From positions 1-5,058 of the forward strand of contig JAYZKL010000063.1 in the NCBI GenBank assembly GCA_036163455.1: a DNA stretch of 5,058 nt. Reading direction: 5' to 3'. The notes under the pieces are model-generated. The model ran no database searches and had not been told where the DNA came from. It saw only the letters and a program-made list of their open reading frames with translations. Both the position numbers and the translations under genes were made by a program. Of this stretch, positions 1 through 5,058 are shown one piece after another. Origin of the DNA: GCA-2701705 sp036163455 (GTDB lineage Bacteria; Pseudomonadota; Gammaproteobacteria; GCA-002705445; GCA-002716945). Each line of letters starts with the position of its first letter. Within the stretch, counting starts at the first letter, position 1.

Positions 1-21
1 AAAAATTTCATAAAATTTGTC

Positions 22-49
22 TTTACAATATTACCTAATAAATTATTAT
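22..49 (+). promoter_or_regulatory. candidate sigma70 promoter for the permease-porin operon
   Basis: TTTACA at 22-27 matches the -35 consensus at 5 of 6 positions. TATTAT at 44-49 matches the -10 consensus at 5 of 6, with a 16-bp spacer. Transcription would start near 56, giving a leader of about 80 nt before the permease start at 137. This is the best -35/-10 pair I found in 1-136, but the region is so AT-rich that chance matches are common. A second -10-like hexamer, TATACT at 81-86, lacks a well-placed -35. Confidence 0.35.
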
Positions 50-52
50 TCT

Positions 53-79
53 ATATGAGTATTGGTCTCATAATATGAG
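53..79. repeat. cluster of TATGAG half-sites (direct and inverted), possible operator
   Basis: ATATGAG occurs at 53-59 and again at 73-79, exactly 20 bp apart, close to two helical turns. Between them lies the inverted copy CTCATA at 67-72, which with TATGAG at 74-79 forms a perfect 13-bp palindrome with a one-base centre. The cluster sits just at or after the predicted transcription start, where a repressor could act. Alternatively the first and second copies could form a 6-bp RNA hairpin with a 7-nt loop. No known operator is recognised and it does not match a Pho box. The function is inference only. Confidence 0.4.
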
Positions 80-125
80 CTATACTTATTCAGGATTTTG
101 GGGTTATGTCGATTAAACTTTACTT

Positions 126-132
126 AAAGGAG
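126..132 (+). promoter_or_regulatory. ribosome binding site of the PiT-like permease
   Basis: AAAGGAG lies 4 nt before the ATG at 137. It is the strongest Shine-Dalgarno match in the window and fixes the start of the first gene. The downstream porin has no comparable site, so this one may load ribosomes for both coupled genes. Confidence 0.75.
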
Positions 133-136
133 CCTA

Positions 137-1093
137 ATGGAGCTTAGTATAGTTTGGATGTATTTAGGGTTTTTTCTTGCAGCATACTCTGTGATTGCAA
201 ATGACTCTATTCAAACATTAGGTACATTCCTTTCCTCTAACAAAGAATATTTTCGTTGGTATACATTATGGTTTGCAGCCTCAATCATGTTGGTTTTTAC
301 AATTACCTATGGATGGTACTTTTATGATGGTGATATTTCATATGAGAGGTTAACACGAATCCCATTTCAGGAGATTCAATGGTATCATGCTGCTGCCCCA
401 GCGGTTCTACTGGTCTTAACCCGCTATGGTATCCCTGTCTCAACAACCTTTTTAGTCTTATCAGCTTTTGCTACTGTCACAGTTCTTGAGAAAATGCTTA
501 TAAAATCTATTGTTGGTTATGGTGTGGCCGCAATAACCGCATACCTTGTTTGGATTATTCTAGAAAGATTTATTAACGAAAAAACAGACCATCCGGAGAA
601 TAGAAAATTTTGGAGAGTAAGTCAGTGGGTAAGTAGTGGATGGTTATGGTTTGCATGGTTGCAACATGATATGGCAAACATTGCAGTTTTTTTACCTAGG
701 CAATTAATGCTTGGTGATTTAATAATGGTGCTCGTCTCCACTATTTTGATACTTGGATACGTCTTTTATACAGGAGGAGGGAAAATTCAAGAAGTGGTTA
801 TTAATAAACATGGAGCAAGATTCGCAAGATCTACTACTATTATCAATATTGTTTATGCATTTGTTTTATATTATTTTAAAGTACTTAATGATTTACCAAT
901 GTCCACAACTTGGGTTTTTGTAGGATTGTTATCTGGTCGTGAACTCGCAATTTCTACAGTTATTTCAGATTACCGCTTTAAATATGTTTTCCCGATTATT
1001 GCAAAAGACTTTGGAAAGATGATGTTTGGGTTAGGAGCAAGTGTTGCCATTGTTCTAATAATTCATCAAGTGATAGTTCCTAATGGCTTATAA
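137..1093 (+). CDS. divergent PiT-family (PHO4-like) inorganic anion permease
   Basis: This 318-residue polytopic inner-membrane protein probably imports an inorganic anion using an ion gradient. The two inverted-repeat halves typical of PiT transporters are visible. Each has an ND-type signature near its start (IANDSIQTLG at 20-29; QHDMAN at 176-181) and an STT motif further on (GIPVSTT at 98-104; LPMSTT at 253-258). Many hydrophobic segments lie between them. The motifs are degenerate: the second signature has His177 where Asn is usual and the first has Gln26 in place of the second Asn, although both aspartates (23, 178) remain. At 318 residues it is shorter than most PiT proteins, but the family includes short members such as the Bacillus sulfate permease CysP (family knowledge). 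Phosphate or sulfate are therefore both possible. The start follows AAAGGAG. The end overlaps the porin gene by 11 bp, suggesting joint uptake. Confidence 0.72.
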   Translation: MELSIVWMYLGFFLAAYSVIANDSIQTLGTFLSSNKEYFRWYTLWFAASIMLVFTITYGWYFYDGDISYERLTRIPFQEIQWYHAAAPAVLLVLTRYGIPVSTTFLVLSAFATVTVLEKMLIKSIVGYGVAAITAYLVWIILERFINEKTDHPENRKFWRVSQWVSSGWLWFAWLQHDMANIAVFLPRQLMLGDLIMVLVSTILILGYVFYTGGGKIQEVVINKHGARFARSTTIINIVYAFVLYYFKVLNDLPMSTTWVFVGLLSGRELAISTVISDYRFKYVFPIIAKDFGKMMFGLGASVAIVLIIHQVIVPNGL

Positions 1094-2174
1094 GGTATTA
1101 TTTAATAAATTACTGATTCTTGTAATTTTTACACACCTATTTTTTGGAGCTAATAAAGTCTCTGCAGAATCAAAAAACTATAAGAAAAATTCATCAGATA
1201 TTCTTTTTTATGGTCGATTATTTGTACAATATGATTCCATTAAAGCTGGAGATTCAGGTTCGACTGCTTCCGTGGATGGTCTTCGAGATGATGAGGGCAT
1301 GGGTAGATTTGGAATAAAAGGAAAGGAATCAATAGGTGATGGTTATGCTGTTAACTATAAAGTTGAGTATGCAATCGATATTGGCGATGGTACTGCAACA
1401 AGTGACGGAACTACATGTAGTGATGCTTCAGCTGACTGCAGAACTTTTGCTATGAAACAAGGATGGATTGGTCTCTTAACACCTTTTGGGCAGTTCAAGA
1501 TTGGTTCTGTCAAGGCTCCTTATAGGTATATGGCTAAACACGACATTTTACATGACACTATTACTCAGGCAAGAGATACCCGAATGATTACTCAATCATC
1601 AATGGGGCATAGCTCATATTGGAGGGAATCAGCATCATATCAAATTAAATTTGGAAACCTAGAGCTTGCTTATGTACGTGGTTTTGGTGAGGGAACGGGT
1701 GGTGGTGGTAAGGATGTGAATGATGATTATGGTTATGGAATTGAATATAAGAATTTTTTAACTAAAGGATTTGATGTTGTTTATGCTGCGAATAAAGATG
1801 ATTCAGCAAAAGATGATAATAAGAAAATGGCACTCACATATAATATAGAACTTGCTAATAAAAGAAAAATTAAGCTTTGGTATATGCATGAAGAAGTTGG
1901 CCTTGATAGCAAAATGTTTACCCAAACAGGAAATGATGGAGAAGTTGATTGGTATGGAATTAATTATAAAACCGGTCCCTTAACCATACAATATTCATAT
2001 TCGGAAGCAGATGCTGACGCTGGCAGTGGTTATGATCGAGATGGTTATAATTTAGGTTTTCAGTACAAGCTTTCTAAAAGCAGTAGAATTTATACTGGCT
2101 ATTCTAAAAATAATGCAAACCAAACAGGGCAAGATATTAGAGCAACTATGATAGGGGTTAGGCATGATTTCTGA
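1083..2174 (+). CDS. Gram-negative general porin (Porin_4-like), coupled to the permease
   Basis: This 363-residue outer-membrane beta-barrel porin probably forms a diffusion channel, by family usually a 16-strand trimer. A signal peptide covers residues 1-28 (Lys4/Lys9, hydrophobic core, cleavage after Val-Ser-Ala28). The mature chain alternates Gly/aromatic-rich strands with Asp/Asn/Gly-rich loops. It ends in GVRHDF, with the terminal Phe and the GxRHxF pattern used for Bam-dependent insertion. A loop carries Cys112 and Cys119, possibly a disulfide. The predicted L3/pore region (about 142-189) is rich in basic residues (Lys144, Arg148, Lys152, Arg164, Arg167, Arg181), which would suit anion passage. 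The ATG at 1083 lies inside the permease gene and lacks a clear Shine-Dalgarno, so translation is probably coupled. It is the only start that keeps a full signal peptide. A paralogue starts at 4496. The exact substrate cannot be read from sequence. Confidence 0.85.
   Translation: MAYKVLFNKLLILVIFTHLFFGANKVSAESKNYKKNSSDILFYGRLFVQYDSIKAGDSGSTASVDGLRDDEGMGRFGIKGKESIGDGYAVNYKVEYAIDIGDGTATSDGTTCSDASADCRTFAMKQGWIGLLTPFGQFKIGSVKAPYRYMAKHDILHDTITQARDTRMITQSSMGHSSYWRESASYQIKFGNLELAYVRGFGEGTGGGGKDVNDDYGYGIEYKNFLTKGFDVVYAANKDDSAKDDNKKMALTYNIELANKRKIKLWYMHEEVGLDSKMFTQTGNDGEVDWYGINYKTGPLTIQYSYSEADADAGSGYDRDGYNLGFQYKLSKSSRIYTGYSKNNANQTGQDIRATMIGVRHDF
1410..1426 (+). repeat. 17-bp exact repeat, copy 1 (porin 1)
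   Basis: This 17-bp run is identical to 4808-4824 in the second porin and begins with the perfect 12-bp palindrome ACTACATGTAGT. It encodes the Thr-Thr-Cys-Ser-Asp part of the cysteine loop in the same frame in both genes. Shared protein ancestry explains it best; the palindrome may be incidental. Confidence 0.6.
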
Positions 2175-2185
2175 GACCAATCAAT

Positions 2186-3106
2186 TTATTCATTTTCATT
2201 AAACAGAAACTCAATCAACGCCTTACTTGTATGTAATCTATTATGAGCTTGCTGCCAAACAACACTTTGTTTTCCATCAATAACCTCTGCATCTACTTCT
2301 TCACCTCTATGGGCTGGTAAACAATGCATAAATATTGCGTCTGGCTTTGCTTTTTCTATTAAGTGTTGATTGATTTGGTAGCTTTTAAAAACATTATGTC
2401 TTTTTTCGCTTTCATTTTCTGATCCCATACTAGCCCAAACATCTGTAGCAACTAAATCACAATCTTCTACAGCGCTTCCAGGAAGATCACAAATTTCAAC
2501 ATTTTCTTTGGCTAGTGATAAAAGTTTTTTATCTGGTTCATACCCAGATGGAACAGCTATCTTTAATTGAAAATCAAGAATCTTTGCTGCATTAACGTAT
2601 GAGTTACACATATTATTTCCGTCGCCAACCCATGCAACTTTTTTACCCTCTATTGGTCCTTTAATTTCAAAGAAAGTTTGCATATCAGCAAGCAGTTGGC
2701 ATGGATGACATTTTTCTGTAAGCCCATTAATCACAGGGATAGTGGAGTGGGCAGCTAATTCTTCTACTTCAGCATGGTCATGAGTTCTGATTAAAATAAT
2801 GTCTACCATACCTGATAGGACTTTAGCAGTATCTGATAGATCTTCACCCCTATCTATTTGTGAAAATAGAGATGGTAAGAAGATTGCATGACCACCCATA
2901 CTAGACATTGCTGTCTCAAAAGCAACTCTTGTTCTTGTTGAATTTTTTAAAAAAATCATGGCCATAGTTTTATTTTTTAAAGAATCAATAATTTTATTAG
3001 ACTTAGATTCTTTTTTTAATTCTATAGAACGTGTAATGATACGAAGAAATTCATTCTTATTTATATCTAATAAAGATTTAAAATGTCTTATATTTTTATT
3101 ATTCAT
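2186..3106 (-). CDS. argF: ornithine carbamoyltransferase (anabolic)
   Basis: This cytoplasmic enzyme of arginine biosynthesis converts ornithine and carbamoyl phosphate to citrulline. At 306 residues it is full length for the family. The carbamoyl-phosphate site is present: STRTR at 56-60, Arg107-Thr108-His109 and HPCQ at 134-137. The ornithine domain follows, with GDGNN at 161-165, DVWASMG at 222-228, the HCLP motif at 261-264 within MHCLPAHRGEE, and a C-terminal QAHNRLHTSKA helix (286-296). HCLP and D-x-W-x-SMG separate it from aspartate carbamoyltransferase. The sequence resembles the Pseudomonas-type anabolic enzyme. It is the second gene of an argD-argF operon. Its ATG lies 3 bp after the argD stop with no obvious Shine-Dalgarno (the upstream message reads TTGAAATAAATT), so translational coupling is likely. 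Its stop faces the porin stop 11 bp away. Confidence 0.96.
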   Translation of the reverse strand: MNNKNIRHFKSLLDINKNEFLRIITRSIELKKESKSNKIIDSLKNKTMAMIFLKNSTRTRVAFETAMSSMGGHAIFLPSLFSQIDRGEDLSDTAKVLSGMVDIILIRTHDHAEVEELAAHSTIPVINGLTEKCHPCQLLADMQTFFEIKGPIEGKKVAWVGDGNNMCNSYVNAAKILDFQLKIAVPSGYEPDKKLLSLAKENVEICDLPGSAVEDCDLVATDVWASMGSENESEKRHNVFKSYQINQHLIEKAKPDAIFMHCLPAHRGEEVDAEVIDGKQSVVWQQAHNRLHTSKALIEFLFNENE

Positions 3107-3109
3107 AAT

Positions 3110-4270
3110 TTATTTCAACAATATATCAAGCTTATTTACTATTTCATCAATATGGTTTTTTTCAATAATCAATGGAGGTAATAATCTAATTATTTTCTTC
3201 TTTGTTACATTTATTACTAAACCAAGTTTTAAGGCTTTTTTGACAAGGTTAGTGCATTCTTCATTGAGTTGAATCCCTATCATTAATCCTTTACATCTTA
3301 TTTCCCTAACTGATTTATGCTTATTAAATTTATTGATTAGTTGTTCTTCAAAATAATCACCCATTTTTTTAACATGATTGCAAATATGTTTATCTCTCAT
3401 TATATCTAAAACTTTCAGTGCAACAGAAGTTGATAAGAAATTACCACCAAATGTTGATCCATGTGTTCCTGGAGTGAGGACTTCACTAGCTTGTCCTTTC
3501 GCAAGACATGCACCAATAGGTATTCCATTCCCAAGCGCTTTAGCAATAGTAATCACATCAGGAATTATAGGGCTATGTTGATAAGCAAACCATCTTCCAG
3601 TTCTACACATACCAGACTGAACCTCATCTATCATTAATAACCAGTTGTGATCATCACAAATTTTACGTAGATCACTTAAGTAATCCTTATCAGGAATAAC
3701 TATTCCTCCTTCGCCTTGCACTGATTCAACGAGGATGGCCACAATAGAATTATATTTAGAGGCTTTGTTCTTAATTGATTTTATATCGTTGAAAGGAACT
3801 CTGATAAAACCTTCTAAAAGAGGATCAAACCCAGTGTGTGCTTCTAGATTACCTGTGGCAGTTAAAGCTCCTAAAGTCCTACCGTGGAAACTGTTCGACA
3901 TAACTACAATTCTAGGCTTATTGATTTTTTGGTCATTACCAAACTTACGAGCTATCTTGATTGATGTTTCTACAGCTTCAGCTCCAGAATTACAAAAAAA
4001 TGCTTTTTGCATTCCTGATAGCTGGCAAAGTCTCTCAGCTAATAACCCTTGTTGTTCAATAACAAAAGCATTTGTTGTATGTATAAGAGTTTTTGATTGA
4101 TTATATATAACCTCACTGATTTCAGGATGGGAATGACCAAGGCCTGTAACAGCTAGACCACATGTTCCATCAAGATATTGTTTATCATCAGCATCCCAAA
4201 GATAGACCCCCTCGCCACGCTTAAAGGCTATATCCTTACGATTATAAGTATTCATTATGTAGTCAGTCAT
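3110..4270 (-). CDS. argD: acetylornithine aminotransferase (class III, PLP-dependent)
   Basis: This cytoplasmic enzyme transaminates N-acetylglutamate semialdehyde with glutamate to N-acetylornithine, and homologues also serve in lysine synthesis as succinyl-DAP aminotransferase. With the chosen start it has 386 residues, normal for the family. Features in order: the N-terminal GEGVYLWD and GLAVTGLGHSHP segments (19-26, 38-49), phosphate-binding NSGAEA (94-99), SFHGRT (127-132), ESVQGEGG (182-189), the cofactor aspartate in IDEVQSG (Asp215), Schiff-base Lys244 in TIAKALGNG, and GTHGSTFGGN (268-277). The frame is open upstream to a TTG at 4282 and an ATG at 4273. I prefer the ATG at 4270 because GGA lies 7 nt before it and MTDYIMNTY matches the usual family N-terminus. 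Adjacency to argF supports the arginine role. Other class III aminotransferases (such as ornithine or GABA) are less likely. Confidence 0.93.
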   Translation of the reverse strand: MTDYIMNTYNRKDIAFKRGEGVYLWDADDKQYLDGTCGLAVTGLGHSHPEISEVIYNQSKTLIHTTNAFVIEQQGLLAERLCQLSGMQKAFFCNSGAEAVETSIKIARKFGNDQKINKPRIVVMSNSFHGRTLGALTATGNLEAHTGFDPLLEGFIRVPFNDIKSIKNKASKYNSIVAILVESVQGEGGIVIPDKDYLSDLRKICDDHNWLLMIDEVQSGMCRTGRWFAYQHSPIIPDVITIAKALGNGIPIGACLAKGQASEVLTPGTHGSTFGGNFLSTSVALKVLDIMRDKHICNHVKKMGDYFEEQLINKFNKHKSVREIRCKGLMIGIQLNEECTNLVKKALKLGLVINVTKKKIIRLLPPLIIEKNHIDEIVNKLDILLK

Positions 4271-4277
4271 CATATTG

Positions 4278-4283
4278 TCCAAA
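4278..4283 (-). promoter_or_regulatory. probable ribosome binding site of argD
   Basis: On the minus strand TTTGGA ends 7 nt before the ATG at 4270 and 4 nt before the ATG at 4273. It overlaps the alternative TTG codon at 4282, which argues against that codon as the start. The match to the Shine-Dalgarno consensus is modest. Confidence 0.45.
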
Positions 4284-4308
4284 GTCCGAAAAACACATAT
4301 TTTAATGA

Positions 4309-4337
4309 AAAATAGGAATAAATCTAGTACATACCAA
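4309..4337 (-). promoter_or_regulatory. weak candidate promoter for argD-argF
   Basis: On the minus strand TTGGTA (4337-4332) is followed after 17 bp by TATTTT (4314-4309), matching the consensus at 4 of 6 positions each. This would give a short leader before argD. A TTGACC hexamer at 4389-4384 is a better -35 but has no good -10 at the right distance. No convincing ArgR box was seen, so the control of this operon is unknown. Confidence 0.22.
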
Positions 4338-4353
4338 TATATCTTTATTTACC

Positions 4354-4372
4354 CCAAAAAGATGCCTTTTGG
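4354..4372. repeat. short inverted repeat in the argD/porin intergenic region
   Basis: CCAAAA (4354-4359) and TTTTGG (4367-4372) form a 6-bp stem around a 7-nt loop. It lies midway between the divergent argD and porin genes, with no U-tract that would make it a convincing terminator. It could be a protein site, a leader hairpin in an argD transcript starting upstream of it, or chance. See the finding on alternative pairing with the argD ribosome binding site. Confidence 0.3.
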
Positions 4373-4426
4373 ACGATAAAAATGGTCAAAAATAGCTACT
4401 TTGCACTGTTTTAAAGCATAAAATTC

Positions 4427-4455
4427 TTGAAAACCCTATGTTTTTATTGGAAAAT
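4427..4455 (+). promoter_or_regulatory. candidate sigma70 promoter for the second porin
   Basis: TTGAAA at 4427-4432 (5 of 6 matches) is separated by 17 bp from GAAAAT at 4450-4455 (4 of 6). Transcription would start near 4462, leaving a leader of about 34 nt before the porin start. The spacing is ideal but the -10 is weak. Unlike the first porin, this gene needs its own promoter because its upstream neighbour is divergent. Confidence 0.35.
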
Positions 4456-4485
4456 GACTGGTACAACAATAATTAATTAATAATT

Positions 4486-4490
4486 GGGGA
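4486..4490 (+). promoter_or_regulatory. ribosome binding site of the second porin
   Basis: GGGGA lies 5 nt before the ATG at 4496, directly after an A/T-only stretch. Position and purine content support that ATG as the start, which also gives a textbook Lys-Lys signal peptide. Confidence 0.65.
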
Positions 4491-4495
4491 AATTC

Positions 4496-5058
4496 ATGAA
4501 GAAACTTTACAGCATCCTAATGCTGGTTTGCATGACTGTCATCGCGGTGCCGGGAACGGCTATTGCTGGCGGCCCTCATTCTATGTCTGGAGATCATGCG
4601 CATAAGGGAATACATTTTTACGGACAACTCTATCTTGGTTTTGATAGAAGTAGTTCAGGCGCAGCGAATTCAGTTGATAGACTGAGTGATAATGGAAATA
4701 AAACTAGATTAGGACTTAAATTTAAAGAAAGCCTAGGGGCTATGACGTTAATAGGCCAAGTAGAATACAGAACTGATATTGGAGATGGAACATCAACTAA
4801 TGACACCACTACATGTAGTGATGCCGGGTCTGATTGTAGAACACTCGATCTTCATTTAGGTAACTTAGGTCTTATGACTGGATTAGGTTACATAGGTGTA
4901 GGAACATATGAGTCACCATATAAAACCATGGGACAATATGATGTAACTATGGATACAGCATGGGCAATGAACAACCATGGTGGTATGAGTGACAGTAATT
5001 TCGGTATGGCTGGCAACATGGAAGGAATGTTTTCTTACCATGCTAAAATGGGTCCAGT
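4496..5058 (+). CDS. Gram-negative porin, 3' end beyond the window
   Basis: This is the N-terminal 187 residues of an outer-membrane porin; no stop is reached before the window edge. Residues 1-24 are a signal peptide (Lys2-Lys3, hydrophobic core, cleavage after Ala-Ile-Ala24). The mature end is His-rich (His28, 34, 36, 40) before the first strand, FYGQLYLGF. It is clearly paralogous to the porin at 1083. Shared stretches include FYG-x-L, SVD-x-L, KES-x-G, VEY, DIGDGT, the loop TTCSDA with a second Cys seven residues on (Cys107 and Cys114), and a PY-x-x-M segment. The following predicted pore-loop region (about 145-185) differs strongly, with eight Met, several Asp/Asn and Gly, and only Lys184 as a basic Lys/Arg residue. 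It has its own ribosome binding site and candidate promoter and is divergent from argD. Selectivity is unknown; the missing C-terminus should end in Phe. Confidence 0.85.
   Translation, partial: MKKLYSILMLVCMTVIAVPGTAIAGGPHSMSGDHAHKGIHFYGQLYLGFDRSSSGAANSVDRLSDNGNKTRLGLKFKESLGAMTLIGQVEYRTDIGDGTSTNDTTTCSDAGSDCRTLDLHLGNLGLMTGLGYIGVGTYESPYKTMGQYDVTMDTAWAMNNHGGMSDSNFGMAGNMEGMFSYHAKMGP
4808..4824 (+). repeat. 17-bp exact repeat, copy 2 (porin 2)
   Basis: This run is identical to 1410-1426 in the first porin and contains the same 12-bp palindrome ACTACATGTAGT. It lies at the equivalent codons of the cysteine loop. It marks the best-conserved DNA between the two paralogues that I could see. Confidence 0.6.

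Noticed and set aside
1..52. Pho box for the phosphate-like permease, or a terminator of an upstream gene in the AAATTT repeats at 3-18
   Set aside because: No pair of CTGTCAT-like direct repeats is present, and the AAATTT copies are A/T-only and too weak to call a terminator.
2958..3272. Open frame on the + strand antisense to the argF/argD junction
   Set aside because: It is Phe/Ile/Ser-rich low-complexity translation from AT-rich DNA, lies opposite two well-supported enzyme genes and has no family resemblance.
3378..3581. Open frame on the + strand inside argD
   Set aside because: It is short and fully antisense to the conserved PLP-lysine region of argD, whose codons explain the sequence.
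3735..4100. 121-codon open frame on the + strand inside argD
   Set aside because: It is entirely antisense to conserved aminotransferase motifs, with no recognisable domain and no ribosome binding site noticed.
4271..4282. TTG at 4282 (or ATG at 4273) as the argD start
   Set aside because: The TTG overlaps the likely Shine-Dalgarno and would add residues outside the usual family N-terminus. The ATG at 4273 remains possible but has shorter spacing.
4303..4322. Possible ArgR box upstream of argD (TGAAAAATAGGAATA region)
   Set aside because: The left half partly fits the ArgR consensus but the right half mismatches at most key positions, so it is not better than expected in AT-rich DNA.

Overview
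The window looks like chromosomal DNA of an AT-rich Gram-negative proteobacterium. Two of the five genes encode outer-membrane porins with signal peptides. The arginine enzymes, ArgF in particular, read like gammaproteobacterial (Pseudomonas-type) proteins. A free-living, low-GC marine gammaproteobacterium would fit, but the genus cannot be fixed from this sequence. No mobile element, CRISPR array, rRNA or tRNA was found.

Layout: 1-136 is a non-coding leader with a candidate promoter, a cluster of TATGAG half-sites and a good ribosome binding site. 137-1093 (+) encodes a short, divergent PiT-like inner-membrane anion permease. It overlaps by 11 bp a porin gene at 1083-2174 (+). That pair converges, with only 11 bp between stop codons, on a minus-strand arginine operon transcribed argD (3110-4270) then argF (2186-3106), with 3 bp between the two genes. 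4271-4495 is a divergent control region. A second porin gene of the same family begins at 4496 (+) and runs off the right edge.

How the genes fit together: the permease and first porin appear co-transcribed and translationally coupled, suggesting one uptake route in which the porin admits an anion (phosphate or sulfate are the best guesses) and the permease moves it into the cytoplasm. ArgD and ArgF catalyse two steps of ornithine/citrulline synthesis. The second porin is a paralogue of the first but has a very different predicted pore-loop region (methionine-rich and poor in basic residues, against arginine/lysine-rich), so the two probably pass different solutes. Most of the window is ordinary metabolism and transport. 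The points worth a second look are the permease-porin coupling, the divergent PiT motifs, the contrasting paralogous porins and two small candidate regulatory structures.
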